Below, piece after piece: positions 1 through 9,374 of a stretch of 64,000 bases of DNA. The notes below the pieces were generated by a model, which was not told the origin of the DNA, did no database searches, and saw only the letters and a list, made by a program, of their open reading frames with translations. Position 1 is the stretch's first letter, and each line of letters starts with the position of its first letter. The DNA is from Flavobacteriaceae bacterium (GTDB lineage: Bacteria > Bacteroidota > Bacteroidia > Flavobacteriales > Flavobacteriaceae): positions 62,001 through 126,000 of the forward strand of contig NVXD01000017.1 of NCBI GenBank assembly GCA_002746415.1, read 5' to 3'. A program made the translations under genes and the position numbers.

Positions 1-916
1 CTGCAATTTGCCTTAAAGGTCTAAATAACATTCCTGAAAGCATTATGAACGAGAAAATAATCCCATACTCATTACTATTGATATCAGCAACGTTTTGCAA
101 TCCACCGTACCACACTATGAGTCCTATTGTAAGAGCAGAGACAATCTCAGCAATGGGAAAAAATATAGAATTGTACCATACCGTTTTAAGCCATGCATTT
201 TGATGCTTTTCATTTATTCGCCTAAAACTCTCTTTCTCAACCTCTTCTCTATTAAAAAGCTGTACTATTTTAATCCCTGTCAATCGTTCTTGCACAAAAG
301 AGTTAAGATTAGATACTTGTGCCCTTACTTCTATAAAAGCACCTTTCATGGCTTTTTGAAACACTCGTGTTGCATATAATATGACAGGCAGTAGCGTAAA
401 AACCAACAAAGCCAATTTCCAACTCATGACCAACATAACTATTGCTGCCACCAGCATTTTCAATAAATCTGATACTATTACAAAAAAGCCCTGGCTAAAA
501 ATCTCTCCTATTCGTTGCATATCGGCCACAGCTCTTGTAACCAAAACACCAATAGAAGAGGTGTCAAAATATTTCATCTTAAAGCCAATCATTTTTTGAA
601 AAAGGGTAATTCGGATATCCTTAATCACGGATTCTCCCAACCAATTGGCATAATAGTTAAAGGCAAGCTGGCTAATAACCTCTCCTAATAATGCACCTAG
701 CATTGCTAGCGTATAAAACAATAGTTTATTTGCATCTTTAGCCCTAATGGCCACATCCACCACATCTCCTACTAAAATTGGGGTCAATACTGCAAAACCA
801 GATATAAATATTGCGGCAAGTGCCACTCCATAAAAAGTAACTTTATATGGTGTTGTATGCTGTAAAAGTCTTTTGAACAATTTTATATCAAAAGACTTCG
901 CTGTTTCTTTACTCAT
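1..916 (-). CDS. ABC transporter, fused permease/ATPase (partial, N-terminal part)
   Basis: Reading leftward from an ATG at 916, an open frame runs off the window start; about 305 residues are visible. It begins MSKETAKSFDIKLFKRLLQH and contains the usual six-helix exporter membrane domain, with the family-typical stretches YYANWLGESVIKDIR and FNREEVEKESFRRINE. The ATP-binding half lies outside the window. By family (MsbA/MdlB-like ABC exporters) it should be an inner-membrane homodimer exporting lipids or drugs; the substrate cannot be told. Its start overlaps the end of truA by 8 bases, so the two are probably co-transcribed and translationally coupled. Confidence 0.85.
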   Translation of the reverse strand, partial: MSKETAKSFDIKLFKRLLQHTTPYKVTFYGVALAAIFISGFAVLTPILVGDVVDVAIRAKDANKLLFYTLAMLGALLGEVISQLAFNYYANWLGESVIKDIRITLFQKMIGFKMKYFDTSSIGVLVTRAVADMQRIGEIFSQGFFVIVSDLLKMLVAAIVMLVMSWKLALLVFTLLPVILYATRVFQKAMKGAFIEVRAQVSNLNSFVQERLTGIKIVQLFNREEVEKESFRRINEKHQNAWLKTVWYNSIFFPIAEIVSALTIGLIVWYGGLQNVADINSNEYGIIFSFIMLSGMLFRPLRQIA

Positions 917-1661
917 TTTTATCTATAATATGTTTTGGATAAGTAACCTTTGTTAAATATAATCCCTTTGCAGGTACAGAAGCTCCTGCCCTTCCCCTAT
1001 CCTTACTTTCAATAATTTCTTTTATACTAGTTACATCTGCTTTTCCAGTGCCTATAGTTATAAGAGTGCCCACAATGGCACGTACCATATTACGCAAAAA
1101 ACGATTTGCAGTAATCGTAAAAACCAAGGTGTCTTTTGTTTCTTTCCATTCAGCTTTTTTAATATCACATAGATAGGTATGCACATCTGTATGCGATTTG
1201 GAGAAGCATTCAAAATCATCATATTGCATGAGAATAGCTGCTGCTCTGTTCATTGCATTCACATCCAATGATTGTTTTATATAATGGGCACTATCCATGC
1301 AAAATGGATTTTTTTTCTGTACAACCCAATATTCATAGGTTCGTTCAACGGCATCAAACCTTGCATGGTCATCATTTGTAACCTTATATATGTTTTGAAC
1401 CGAAACATCATCCGGCAATAAAGCATTCAATCTATACACCAAATCAGGAATATCATCTAAGGCATCAACATCAAAATGAGCATACATCTGTTTGGCATGC
1501 ACACCTGCGTCTGTTCTCCCTGCTCCCATTAATATAACAGGTTGTTGTAAAAGCGTTAAAAAAGCTTCTTCTAAAACTTGTTGTACCGTAATAGCGTTGG
1601 GCTGTTTTTGCCAACCATGATAGAACTTCCCTAAGTATGAAAAGGCAACAAAATATCTCAA
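909..1661 (-). CDS. truA: tRNA pseudouridine synthase A
   Basis: 250 residues, normal length for TruA, which converts U38-U40 of the tRNA anticodon arm to pseudouridine in the cytoplasm. The catalytic motif GRTDAGVHA is intact, with the nucleophilic Asp at residue 51. Other family stretches visible are the start (FSYLGKFYHGWQKQ) and NRFLRNMVRAIVGTL near residue 190. It is followed with an 8-base overlap by an ABC exporter gene and is divergent from the phosphoesterase at 1753. The 91-base divergent spacer shows no exact TAnnTTTG promoter on either strand. Confidence 0.97.
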   Translation of the reverse strand: MRYFVAFSYLGKFYHGWQKQPNAITVQQVLEEAFLTLLQQPVILMGAGRTDAGVHAKQMYAHFDVDALDDIPDLVYRLNALLPDDVSVQNIYKVTNDDHARFDAVERTYEYWVVQKKNPFCMDSAHYIKQSLDVNAMNRAAAILMQYDDFECFSKSHTDVHTYLCDIKKAEWKETKDTLVFTITANRFLRNMVRAIVGTLITIGTGKADVTSIKEIIESKDRGRAGASVPAKGLYLTKVTYPKHIIDKNE

Positions 1662-1752
1662 CTGAATCCCCTATTTTTACAAAGCATAAATATACCTTAA
1701 TCCTATTGAAAAGATATAAACCATCCCTATATTTAAGCTTATTTTAAGTTTT

Positions 1753-2247
1753 ATGACACGTATACTTTTACTTTCTGATACTCACAGCCATATGGACAAG
1801 GCTATTTTAAAATACGCCAAACAAGCTGATGAAATATGGCATGCTGGTGACATTGGGACACTTTCAGTTACCGATGCCCTAGAAAAGCTAAAGCCCATAA
1901 AAGGTGTTCATGGCAATATTGATGACCATAACATACAAATGGAATTTCCACTGGACAATAGGTTTTTTTGTGAAGGAGTAGATGTTTGGATAACCCATAT
2001 TGGTGGCTACCCTAACAAATACAACATAAGGGTCAAAGATGAAATAAAGAAAAACCCACCAAAACTATTCATCTGTGGCCATTCCCACATATTAAAAGTA
2101 ATGTGGGATAAAAAATTAGGGTTACTACATATGAACCCAGGTGCTTGTGGCAAATATGGTTTTCATAAAGTACGAACCATGCTTCGTTTTAATATTGATG
2201 GGGACGAGATAAAAAACCTAGAAATTATAGAATTAGGGAAAAAGTAA
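1753..2247 (+). CDS. YfcE/MJ0936-type metallophosphoesterase
   Basis: 164 residues, a compact calcineurin-like phosphodiesterase. All metal-binding motifs are present: SDTH (residues 8-11), GD (32-33), GNID (54-57), TH (81-82) and GHSH (109-112). Family members hydrolyse phosphodiesters with two bound metals in the cytoplasm; the physiological substrate is usually unknown. Its stop codon overlaps the start of modA (TAATG), so it sits first in a four-gene run with modABC. Whether this reflects a role in molybdate metabolism or mere co-transcription cannot be decided from sequence. Confidence 0.9.
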   Translation: MTRILLLSDTHSHMDKAILKYAKQADEIWHAGDIGTLSVTDALEKLKPIKGVHGNIDDHNIQMEFPLDNRFFCEGVDVWITHIGGYPNKYNIRVKDEIKKNPPKLFICGHSHILKVMWDKKLGLLHMNPGACGKYGFHKVRTMLRFNIDGDEIKNLEIIELGKK

Positions 2248-2999
2248 TGAAAATAAAACCAGTAACATTCTTCTTATGCCTTATTATCTGTAGTTGCGGA
2301 GAAAGCAAAACAAATACCCTGACCATAGCAACTGCTTCCAACATGCAATTTGCAATGACAGAAATAGTACAATCCTTTACGAAACATACGGGGATAAAAT
2401 GTCATATTATTACGGGTTCCTCTGGTAAGTTAACGGCACAAATATCAGAGGGAGCTCCTTATGATATCTTTCTTTCAGCCAACATAAAGTACCCAGAAGA
2501 ATTATACAAAAAGGGGTTTACCAGTTCAAAACCTATAATTTATGCCTATGGCGGATTAGTCCTTTGGTCTACAATGCACGAAAAACCAAGTCTTTCAATT
2601 TTACTAAAAGATACCATTACCCATATTGCCATTGCAAACCCCAAAACAGCCCCTTATGGAGAAGCCGCTGTTTTAGTTTTAAAAAACGCAGGAATCTATG
2701 AGGAAATTAAAAACAAGTTGGTGTATGGAGAAAGCATCTCGCAAACCAATCAATTTATTCTCTCTGGAGCCGCAGATATTGGTTTTACTTCCAAATCTGT
2801 TGTACTATCTCCTAAAATAAAAAATGAAGGGAATTGGATTTCTATTAATGAAGATAACCATTCTCCAATCAATCAAGGAGTCGTACTTTTAAAAAGTAGT
2901 AACAGAAAACAAAAAGGTGAACGATTTTATACCTTTTTATTTTCTGAACAAGCCCAGAATATTCTTAAAAAATATGGATATTCGGTGGCTCAAGAATAA
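2247..2999 (+). CDS. modA: molybdate ABC transporter substrate-binding lipoprotein
   Basis: 250 residues. The N-terminus is a lipoprotein signal with the lipid-modified Cys at about residue 17 (LIICSCGE), so the protein should be tethered in the periplasm. The mature part follows ModA: TIATASNMQFAMTEI at the start, GSSGKLTAQISEGAPYDIF (oxyanion-contacting Ser residues) and a typical C-terminus ending in FLFSEQAQNILKKYGY. It captures molybdate or tungstate and hands it to ModB. It overlaps the phosphoesterase gene by one base and is followed by modB after 20 bases. Confidence 0.93.
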   Translation: MKIKPVTFFLCLIICSCGESKTNTLTIATASNMQFAMTEIVQSFTKHTGIKCHIITGSSGKLTAQISEGAPYDIFLSANIKYPEELYKKGFTSSKPIIYAYGGLVLWSTMHEKPSLSILLKDTITHIAIANPKTAPYGEAAVLVLKNAGIYEEIKNKLVYGESISQTNQFILSGAADIGFTSKSVVLSPKIKNEGNWISINEDNHSPINQGVVLLKSSNRKQKGERFYTFLFSEQAQNILKKYGYSVAQE

Positions 3000-3019
3000 C
3001 ATAAATCTGACGTATCCAA

Positions 3020-3694
3020 ATGATAGATTGGGAACCCTTACTACTAACTTTTAAACTAGCGCTGATTACCACGGTGATTTTATTAGTGATAGGCATCCCA
3101 ATTGCCTACTGGCTGGCATATTCCAAATCTAGAATAAAACCCCTTATGGAGACCCTTGTGAGCATGCCCTTGGTACTACCTCCCACTGTTTTAGGTTTTT
3201 ATTTACTGGTTGCCTTTAGCCCATCTAATGCTTTTGGAAATTGGTTGGATGAATGGCTGGGAATTAGATTGATTTTTACCTTTGGTGGATTAGTAATAGC
3301 ATCTCTAATCTATAGTTTACCTTTTATGGTACAACCCATACAATCTGGACTGGAAAGTTTACCAACCCATTTAAAAGAAGCCTCCTATGTGATGGGGAAA
3401 TCTAGACTCGTCACCTTGTTCAAAGTGTTGTTACCAAATATTAAAACTTCCCTTAGAACAGGAGTGGTTTTGGCATTTGCACATACTATTGGCGAATTTG
3501 GGGTTGTATTAATGATTGGAGGTAACATTCCAGGAAAAACAAAAGTGGCTTCCATCGCAATTTATGATGAAGTTGAAGCCTTAAATTACGACACAGCCAA
3601 CAGCTATTCATTGGTATTACTACTGATTACTTTTAGCATTCTATTGACAGTATATTTAACCAACAATAGGGTATTTAAAAAGTTTAGTAAATGA
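3020..3694 (+). CDS. modB: molybdate ABC transporter permease
   Basis: 224 residues with about five membrane helices, the usual ModB size. The cytoplasmic coupling loop (EASYVMGKSRLVTLFKVLLP, the EAA loop that docks on the ATPase) and the ModB-typical AHTIGEFGVVLMIGGNIPG are clear. It forms the inner-membrane channel of the ModABC importer. Its stop overlaps the modC start (ATGA), which indicates translational coupling. Confidence 0.95.
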   Translation: MIDWEPLLLTFKLALITTVILLVIGIPIAYWLAYSKSRIKPLMETLVSMPLVLPPTVLGFYLLVAFSPSNAFGNWLDEWLGIRLIFTFGGLVIASLIYSLPFMVQPIQSGLESLPTHLKEASYVMGKSRLVTLFKVLLPNIKTSLRTGVVLAFAHTIGEFGVVLMIGGNIPGKTKVASIAIYDEVEALNYDTANSYSLVLLLITFSILLTVYLTNNRVFKKFSK

Positions 3695-4566
3695 TACAGT
3701 TAAACATAAACAAAAAACTGAATACTCCCAATGGCACCATGTGTCTTTCTATTGATATGACCATTGAAAAAGGGAAGATTATCACATTTTACGGGGAATC
3801 TGGCGCTGGAAAAACATCCCTTTTTAGGATGATTGCTGGCTTGCTTTCTCCTGATGAGGGAAATATTGTTGTCAGTGAAGAAATATGGTTGAACACAAAA
3901 AAGAAAATCAATCTAAAACCACAAGATAGAAATGTAGGCTTTGCGTTTCAAGATTATGCGCTATTTCCAAATATGACCGTAAGGGAAAATTTGGAATATG
4001 CTTTGAAAAAGAATCAGGACCAAAAATACATAGATGATTTAGTGATTGCTATGGAATTGGGCGAATTACAACATAAAAAAACGGGAATACTATCCGGAGG
4101 TCAAAAACAACGGGTGAGCTTAGCAAGGGCTTTGGTACAAAAACCAGATGTTTTATTGTTAGATGAACCCTTATCGGCTTTAGATAATGAAATGAGATTA
4201 AAGCTACAGGACTACATTCTAAAAATTCAAAAAAAGCATAACCTAACAATCCTTTTGATTAGTCATGATATTGACGAAATTTTAAAACTCTCAGATAAGA
4301 TAGCAATTCTAAAAAATGGAACAATATCCCAAATCGGGTCACCTTCTGAAGTTTTTGAACAACAATCAAATGAAAACGTTCAACTAGCAGGTGAAATTAT
4401 TGGCATACTGCAAAAAAGTGACACATATATTGCAACGATACGTATTGGAACAAACACCCTAAAAACAGCAATTCCCATATCAGAAATTAAAAACTATGCT
4501 ATTGGAGACAACATCATTATAAGCTCCAAACTCATAGCTCCTACTATTCAAAAAGCTTCAAAGTAA
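3691..4566 (+). CDS. modC: molybdate ABC transporter ATP-binding protein
   Basis: 291 residues. Walker A GESGAGKTS (35-43), signature LSGGQKQR (134-141) and Walker B VLLLDEP (154-160) are intact. The C-terminal tail from about residue 230 looks like a single short Mop/TOBE regulatory domain, which makes the protein shorter than the roughly 350-residue ModC of enterobacteria. It powers molybdate import. It is the last gene of the phosphoesterase-modABC run and is followed 23 bases later by a strong terminator. Confidence 0.94.
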   Translation: MIQLNINKKLNTPNGTMCLSIDMTIEKGKIITFYGESGAGKTSLFRMIAGLLSPDEGNIVVSEEIWLNTKKKINLKPQDRNVGFAFQDYALFPNMTVRENLEYALKKNQDQKYIDDLVIAMELGELQHKKTGILSGGQKQRVSLARALVQKPDVLLLDEPLSALDNEMRLKLQDYILKIQKKHNLTILLISHDIDEILKLSDKIAILKNGTISQIGSPSEVFEQQSNENVQLAGEIIGILQKSDTYIATIRIGTNTLKTAIPISEIKNYAIGDNIIISSKLIAPTIQKASK

Positions 4567-4589
4567 TTTTTGTCAAAAAAAAGCAAATA

Positions 4590-4615
4590 AAAACCCGGGA
4601 ACAACCCCGGGTTTT
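4590..4615 (+). terminator. intrinsic terminator after modC, probably bidirectional
   Basis: Perfect 10-bp inverted repeat (AAAACCCGGG, six-base loop, CCCGGGTTTT). The stem is GC-rich at its core, with A-tract and T-tract outer ends, so it can act for modC (rightward) and for the DUF4293 gene (leftward), which end on either side. Confidence 0.85.
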
Positions 4616-4644
4616 CGCGCACTAATACTACTAAGATGTTAGGT

Positions 4645-5055
4645 TTAACGTAAGCGATCAACAGATTTTACAAGATCTTCATCCTTCTTGATAGCTCTGT
4701 TGGCCAGAGTTAAAAAAACGATAGAAAATACAGGAATCAACATCCCAATACCCTTCTCAGAAATATTACTTTCTCCAGATAAGTTTAGTGATCGGTAAAC
4801 GAAAAATCCTAGTAAAATAAGATTCAATATTATATTCAACCTGTTTGCAACAAATTGATTTTTTCTATTCTTAAATAAAAATATAGCTCCTATTGCCAGC
4901 GCAGCTGTTATATAGAATGCTATCGAAACTGGAATAGTGTCTTTAGCAAAAACCAGTTCCCCACTAGCATTTGCCCATAGGTTTACATAAAATGGGAGTA
5001 CCACTCCAGAAAGGGTCACTACCAATAAATAAACTGTTTGTATTCTTTGAAGCAT
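4645..5055 (-). CDS. DUF4293 family membrane protein
   Basis: 136 residues with four predicted membrane helices (about 7-25, 45-61, 72-88 and 103-122) and a charged C-terminal tail. It begins MLQRIQTVYLLVVTLSGVV, the typical start of the DUF4293 family of Bacteroidota, often found beside rho as here. The function is unknown. It is divergent from rho. A TATTTTTG element (reverse strand) lies 22 bases upstream of its start and may be its promoter. Confidence 0.8.
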   Translation of the reverse strand: MLQRIQTVYLLVVTLSGVVLPFYVNLWANASGELVFAKDTIPVSIAFYITAALAIGAIFLFKNRKNQFVANRLNIILNLILLGFFVYRSLNLSGESNISEKGIGMLIPVFSIVFLTLANRAIKKDEDLVKSVDRLR

Positions 5056-5076
5056 TGCTTTAATTCATTTGAAATG

Positions 5077-5084
5077 CAAAAATA
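5077..5084 (-). promoter_or_regulatory. possible TAnnTTTG promoter element for the DUF4293 gene
   Basis: On the reverse strand the bases read TATTTTTG, matching the Bacteroidota -7 consensus TAnnTTTG, with room for a transcription start just before the ATG at 5055. No TTG -33 element is found at the expected spacing, so this is tentative. Confidence 0.4.
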
Positions 5085-5246
5085 AGCGTCTTTTTAAAAA
5101 TTATCCATGAAATATTGAAAATAATTTGTAATATTGTTACGTTATTAGTTCACACACTTACCTAAAGGAATAACATTCCACCGTAATAAGCAGTAACAAC
5201 ACACTTCATAAAATTTTATATACAAGTATAATTTATTCAACAATTA

Positions 5247-6929
5247 ATGTTTGAAATTTCAGATTTAAAAGCAAAGAAGCTTCCAGAGCTTCACGAAATT
5301 GCAAAGGGTTTAAAAGTACCCAAGTACAAAAGTTTAAAAAAGTTGGATTTGGTTTATCAAATCCTAGATGTACAAGCATCTAATCCAACTGCGGTGGTAA
5401 AAGCCGAAACTCCTATCAAAAAGGAAAAAACGGCGCCTGCAACGGAGAAAAATGCGGAAGACCTTGCCACAACAGAGAAAACAGCACCAACTCCAAGACC
5501 AAGGCCTAGACCTAGAAAGGAAAGATTGGCAGCAGCTGCAGCAGCAGGAAAAGAAGCCGATACTACTGATGAGAAAAGCGACACTGCTAAGAGTGCAGAA
5601 GTTGAAGCTAAAACTAGTGAAACAGAGGCAAAGGATGCCAAACAACCAGAATCTGCGCCAAATACAAATGCCCAGCAGAAAAAAGAAGGAGGTAAAAATC
5701 CGAACCCTAAAAATCAAAATGTTAAAAAACCTCAGAACAACCAAAAAAGAGGAGAAAAGAACAACAATTTTGACAGGGATTTAAAAAATAAATACAAACA
5801 GCCAGAATTTGAATTCGATAGTATTATTCAAAGTGAAGGTGTTTTAGATATCATGCAAGACGGTTATGGTTTCTTACGTTCTTCGGATTACAACTATTTA
5901 TCATCTCCAGATGATATTTATGTTTCACAATCTCAAATTAGATTATTTGGATTAAAAACTGGGGATACTGTACTTGGTAATGTTAGACCGCCAAAAGAAG
6001 GTGAAAAGTATTTTCCTCTTATCAAAGTCAATAAAATTAATGGCTTAGACCCTCAGATTGTTAGAGACAGGGTTTCTTTTGAACACCTAACACCTTTATT
6101 CCCTGATGAGAAATTCAACTTGGCAGACCGCCAAAATACTATCTCAACAAGGATAATGGATTTATTCTCTCCTATTGGAAAAGGACAAAGAGGAATGATT
6201 GTTTCCCAGCCTAAAACAGGGAAAACCATGTTGCTAAAGGATATAGCTAATAGTATTGCTGCTAATCATCCAGAAGTATATCAAATTATACTCTTAATTG
6301 ATGAACGTCCGGAGGAAGTTACAGATATGCAACGTAATGTACGTGGCGAAGTTGTTGCTTCTACTTTTGACAAAGAAGCCACAGAACATGTTCGTGTAGC
6401 CAATATTGTTTTGGAAAAAGCGAAAAGATTAGTGGAGTGTGGTCATGATGTCGTTATCCTATTAGATTCTATTACACGTTTAGCACGTGCATATAACACT
6501 GTACAGCCAGCGTCTGGAAAAATATTGAGTGGTGGTGTTGATGCCAATGCGCTTCATAAACCAAAACGTTTCTTTGGTGCTGCTCGTAATATTGAAAATG
6601 GAGGTTCATTGACAATCATTGCAACCGCACTTACAGAGACCGGCTCTAAAATGGATGAAGTAATCTTTGAAGAATTTAAGGGAACTGGAAATATGGAACT
6701 GCAATTGGATCGTAAAATATCAAATAGAAGAATTTTCCCTGCTATTGACCTTACGTCTTCTAGTACAAGAAGAGATGATTTGCTGCTTGATGAAAAGAAC
6801 ATTCAACGCATGTGGATCCTACGTAAATATCTAGCAGATATGAACCCTGTTGAAGCGATGGAATTTATAGAACAGCGCATAAAACAAACCAAAAGTAATG
6901 AGGAGTTTTTAGCGACGATGAGCAACTAA
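5247..6929 (+). CDS. rho: transcription termination factor Rho
   Basis: 560 residues, longer than the ~420 of E. coli Rho because of a low-complexity insertion of roughly residues 50-185 rich in Lys, Glu, Ala, Pro and Asn, including a PRPRPRPRK run; such insertions are known in Bacteroidota Rho. The Rho N-domain (1-45), the RNA-binding cold-shock-like domain (about 195-265), Walker A (PKTGKT, about 322-327) and Walker B ([16 protein letters not shown], about 401-416) are intact. Rho is a hexameric RNA helicase that ends transcription of untranslated RNA. The gene is monocistronic, with its own terminator. Confidence 0.98.
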   Translation: MFEISDLKAKKLPELHEIAKGLKVPKYKSLKKLDLVYQILDVQASNPTAVVKAETPIKKEKTAPATEKNAEDLATTEKTAPTPRPRPRPRKERLAAAAAAGKEADTTDEKSDTAKSAEVEAKTSETEAKDAKQPESAPNTNAQQKKEGGKNPNPKNQNVKKPQNNQKRGEKNNNFDRDLKNKYKQPEFEFDSIIQSEGVLDIMQDGYGFLRSSDYNYLSSPDDIYVSQSQIRLFGLKTGDTVLGNVRPPKEGEKYFPLIKVNKINGLDPQIVRDRVSFEHLTPLFPDEKFNLADRQNTISTRIMDLFSPIGKGQRGMIVSQPKTGKTMLLKDIANSIAANHPEVYQIILLIDERPEEVTDMQRNVRGEVVASTFDKEATEHVRVANIVLEKAKRLVECGHDVVILLDSITRLARAYNTVQPASGKILSGGVDANALHKPKRFFGAARNIENGGSLTIIATALTETGSKMDEVIFEEFKGTGNMELQLDRKISNRRIFPAIDLTSSSTRRDDLLLDEKNIQRMWILRKYLADMNPVEAMEFIEQRIKQTKSNEEFLATMSN

Positions 6930-6947
6930 AAACTTCAAAATATTTTT

Positions 6948-6987
6948 AAAAAGGCCTTATTGGATATCCAATGAGGCCTTTTTTTGT
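6948..6987 (+). terminator. intrinsic terminator of rho
   Basis: AAAAAGGCCT pairs with AGGCCTTTTT around a 16-base loop that itself holds the palindrome TTGGATATCCAA; a T-tract follows. It starts 19 bases after the rho stop codon. Confidence 0.85.
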
Positions 6988-7093
6988 TGTTTTTCCTAAA
7001 ATTATTTTTTTTCCAACAGTTTAATGGGTACTTTGATTTCGCAAAAGCTCCCCATTAATAAATTAAAAATTTGATTCCTAAAAAAACACTATT

Positions 7094-7777
7094 ATGAAAA
7101 AAATTAAAAATTTAATCTCCCCCTTGCTTTGTATTGCGATGATTACCAGTGTCTTAGTTGGGTGTAAAGACAACAAAGCCACCCAAGATAACACACACAC
7201 ACTTGAAGAAAAAGTTGTTGAGGATGTAAAACCACCTGAGCAAATAATTAGCAATAAAGAAGCCAAAGTTTTATTTGACGACTACAGCAGAAATGTAGTT
7301 TCAGTTCTACAAAATAATGATGATGATGATGATGATAGCTATAAGCCTGCACGTTTTGCCGAATACGACCTAGAAACAATAAAACAATATATTGCCTATG
7401 TTGAGCAAGAGGCAAAACAAGCAAACAAAACTAAAGTTGCCTCTTTACGCTTCTATTTTGGTAAATATCCAAAAGGAGAAAAATCAGGCAAAAACACCAT
7501 GTTTATAGTGCCTACCACAAAATTTGAAGGGGCTGAAGATAACCAAGGGTTTTATATTGAAGTATCAGATGACGGTAAAAAAGTAGCGACCCCAATCAGT
7601 AACTCCATTAAACAAAATGAACAAGGAATGGGCAACATAAAAGAGAAAAATGGTAAATCTTATGCGGCAATGCTACCTTTACCTGCAGTTCTATCTACAA
7701 ATGCTACCTATTTTGAAAAACTGAGTCTAACAATGAATCATGGGGGTGCCGGTCCACCACCTAATACTGATTATTAA
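7094..7777 (+). CDS. lipoprotein of unknown function with short repeats
   Basis: 227 residues. A lipoprotein signal ends at Cys24 (SVLVGCKDN), so the mature protein is probably anchored in the periplasm or on the outer membrane. I do not recognise a domain. Visible features are an (AC)6 dinucleotide run in the codons just after the signal (7191-7202), a six-Asp stretch encoded by GAT triplets (near 7318-7336), a mixed-charge middle with the phrase LRFYFGKYPKGE, and a C-terminus ending GGAGPPPNTDY. It is followed after 21 bases by the first of three related membrane-protein genes, so it may belong with them. Confidence 0.7.
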   Translation: MKKIKNLISPLLCIAMITSVLVGCKDNKATQDNTHTLEEKVVEDVKPPEQIISNKEAKVLFDDYSRNVVSVLQNNDDDDDDSYKPARFAEYDLETIKQYIAYVEQEAKQANKTKVASLRFYFGKYPKGEKSGKNTMFIVPTTKFEGAEDNQGFYIEVSDDGKKVATPISNSIKQNEQGMGNIKEKNGKSYAAMLPLPAVLSTNATYFEKLSLTMNHGGAGPPPNTDY

Positions 7778-7798
7778 TAAATTTGACAATAAAAATAA

Positions 7799-8497
7799 AT
7801 GATTTTTGAGGCAATTGTAATACTAAAAAAATATCCTTTTATTCTACTTTATGCAATTACCTTAATTGTTGCCATTGCACATTATGGGAAATATTATGAT
7901 TCATCATTAAAATATTTCCCTATTATACTACTTTATACATTGATGAACGAAATTCTGGGTGTTCTAGTTCAATCAAATAATAATTTGAGTTTTTTCTTAA
8001 GTGATTTTTACATCAATAATAATTGGCTTATTTATAACGTTTATGACATCATTGTACATTTATACTTATTTTATCTTTTTTGGAATTCAATAAACAATGA
8101 AAACTATAGAAAGTTTATAGTATACAGTAGTGTATTTTATATTGTAGCTAGTATCATAAATCCATTTTTTCAAAACTTTATATTGCACCCACAAATTTAT
8201 GCTTATGTACTCGCAGGACTCATATTAATATGCATTATAACACTATATTTTTCAAACCGGAAACATGAGTCCAAATCGATTTTTGGAAAAAAAGATTTTC
8301 TTTCATGGATTGGTACTGGTTTATTAATATTCTATTTAGGGTATCTTCCCATAATCATAATGCGACATTACAACGTATTATATAATATTAACGAGCCAAC
8401 ATATATTCTCTCATTTCATTATGGATTAATAATTGTTATGTATACTTTTTATATCATAGGGTTTATAAGAATGAGAAAGTTAAAAACAAGTAGATAG
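7799..8497 (+). CDS. integral membrane protein of unknown function (intact copy of a tandem family)
   Basis: 232 residues with about seven hydrophobic segments and a basic C-terminus (FIRMRKLKTSR). No named domain is recognised. It is the only unbroken member of a three-copy tandem array: the next two units (8655-9350 and 9375-10065) are similar over their whole length, sharing for example LKYFPIILLYTLMNEILG-like and FYLGYLPI-like blocks. Conserved polar positions inside the helices (PKY/GKY, NE, NWLIYN, GYLP) suggest a real membrane function, such as sensing or transport. It lies 21 bases after a lipoprotein gene and may be co-transcribed with it. Confidence 0.7.
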   Translation: MIFEAIVILKKYPFILLYAITLIVAIAHYGKYYDSSLKYFPIILLYTLMNEILGVLVQSNNNLSFFLSDFYINNNWLIYNVYDIIVHLYLFYLFWNSINNENYRKFIVYSSVFYIVASIINPFFQNFILHPQIYAYVLAGLILICIITLYFSNRKHESKSIFGKKDFLSWIGTGLLIFYLGYLPIIIMRHYNVLYNINEPTYILSFHYGLIIVMYTFYIIGFIRMRKLKTSR

Positions 8498-8654
8498 TTG
8501 TGATTTTATAAAAGTCCTTGATTTTACTCAATTTATTTATTCCAATCTTTATATGCCGGTTGATTCTATTTATGATAAGGGAGAACCTGCACATTAAAAT
8601 AAAAATTAGGTCATAACCCAAAAAACTATTTGTGTAAAATACTATTGCAACTCA

Positions 8655-9350
8655 TTGGATATAGCTGTCACCCTCATAAAAAATTCCGCCTTTATGCTAT
8701 TCTATGCTTTAGCATTAATAATGGCTATAATTCGCTACCCAAAATATTTCCATACTCCCTTAAAATACTTACCAATAGTACTATTATACACTGTCTTAAA
8801 CGAAACTTTAGGGCTCCTAGTTAGAGGTTATGCAGATTTCAGCCTTTTTTTTAATGAATTTTACATGAATCATAACTGGCTTATATTCAATATATCCAAC
8901 CTTTTTTCAAGCCTTTATTTTTATTATATTTTTATAAAATTTATTTCTAATCTGAAATTTAAGAAAATCATCCTATACGGAGCGTTCATATACATTTTAG
9001 CATCCTAAATCAATCCCATTTTTGAAAACTTTTTGTTTCGCTCGCAAATGCCAGCTTACTTGGTAGGTGGAATAGTAACCATTATAGGCACCATTCTATA
9101 CTTTATGGATTACAAAAGAAGATCTCAACAGTTATTTGACAGCAGAGATATTATGTCTTGGCTTAGTGTAGGTTTGTTGGTGTTTTATTCAGGCTATTTA
9201 CCCATTAAGATAATTCGACAATATGCCCTTTTAAACAATCCAACCGAGCCTTCATATGTTAGAACTATACATTATTCCCTTATTATTGCAATGTATACTT
9301 TAATAAGCATCGGATTTATGAGAATGAAAAGATTGAAGTTACCATCGTAA
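8655..9350 (+). pseudogene. second copy of the membrane-protein family, interrupted by an in-frame stop
   Basis: The frame from ATG 8655 matches the intact gene at 7799 along its length but meets a TAA at 9006-9008 after 117 codons. The same frame continues without shift to 9350: where the intact copy has ASIINPFFQNF, this one has AS, stop, INPIFENF. The restored total is 232 codons including the inner stop, almost the same length as the intact copy. The rest of the frame is still similar, which points to a recent nonsense mutation or a sequencing error. Expressed as it stands it would give a 117-residue protein with about half the helices. Confidence 0.8.
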
Positions 9351-9374
9351 ATTACAAATTATCCTCACTTAAAG

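Noticed and set aside
95-599. Two rightward open frames of 94 and 72 residues near the window start
   Set aside because: They lie antisense to the ABC exporter gene, whose leftward translation is strongly family-like; composition and length suggest chance frames.
5357-5784. Open frames overlapping rho in other frames on both strands
   Set aside because: They arise from the repetitive low-complexity insertion of rho; no homologous features were seen.
9006-9008. TAA readthrough or recoding as an explanation for the two in-frame stops
   Set aside because: TAA is the normal stop of intact genes here (for example rho and truA), so nonsense mutation or read error is simpler.
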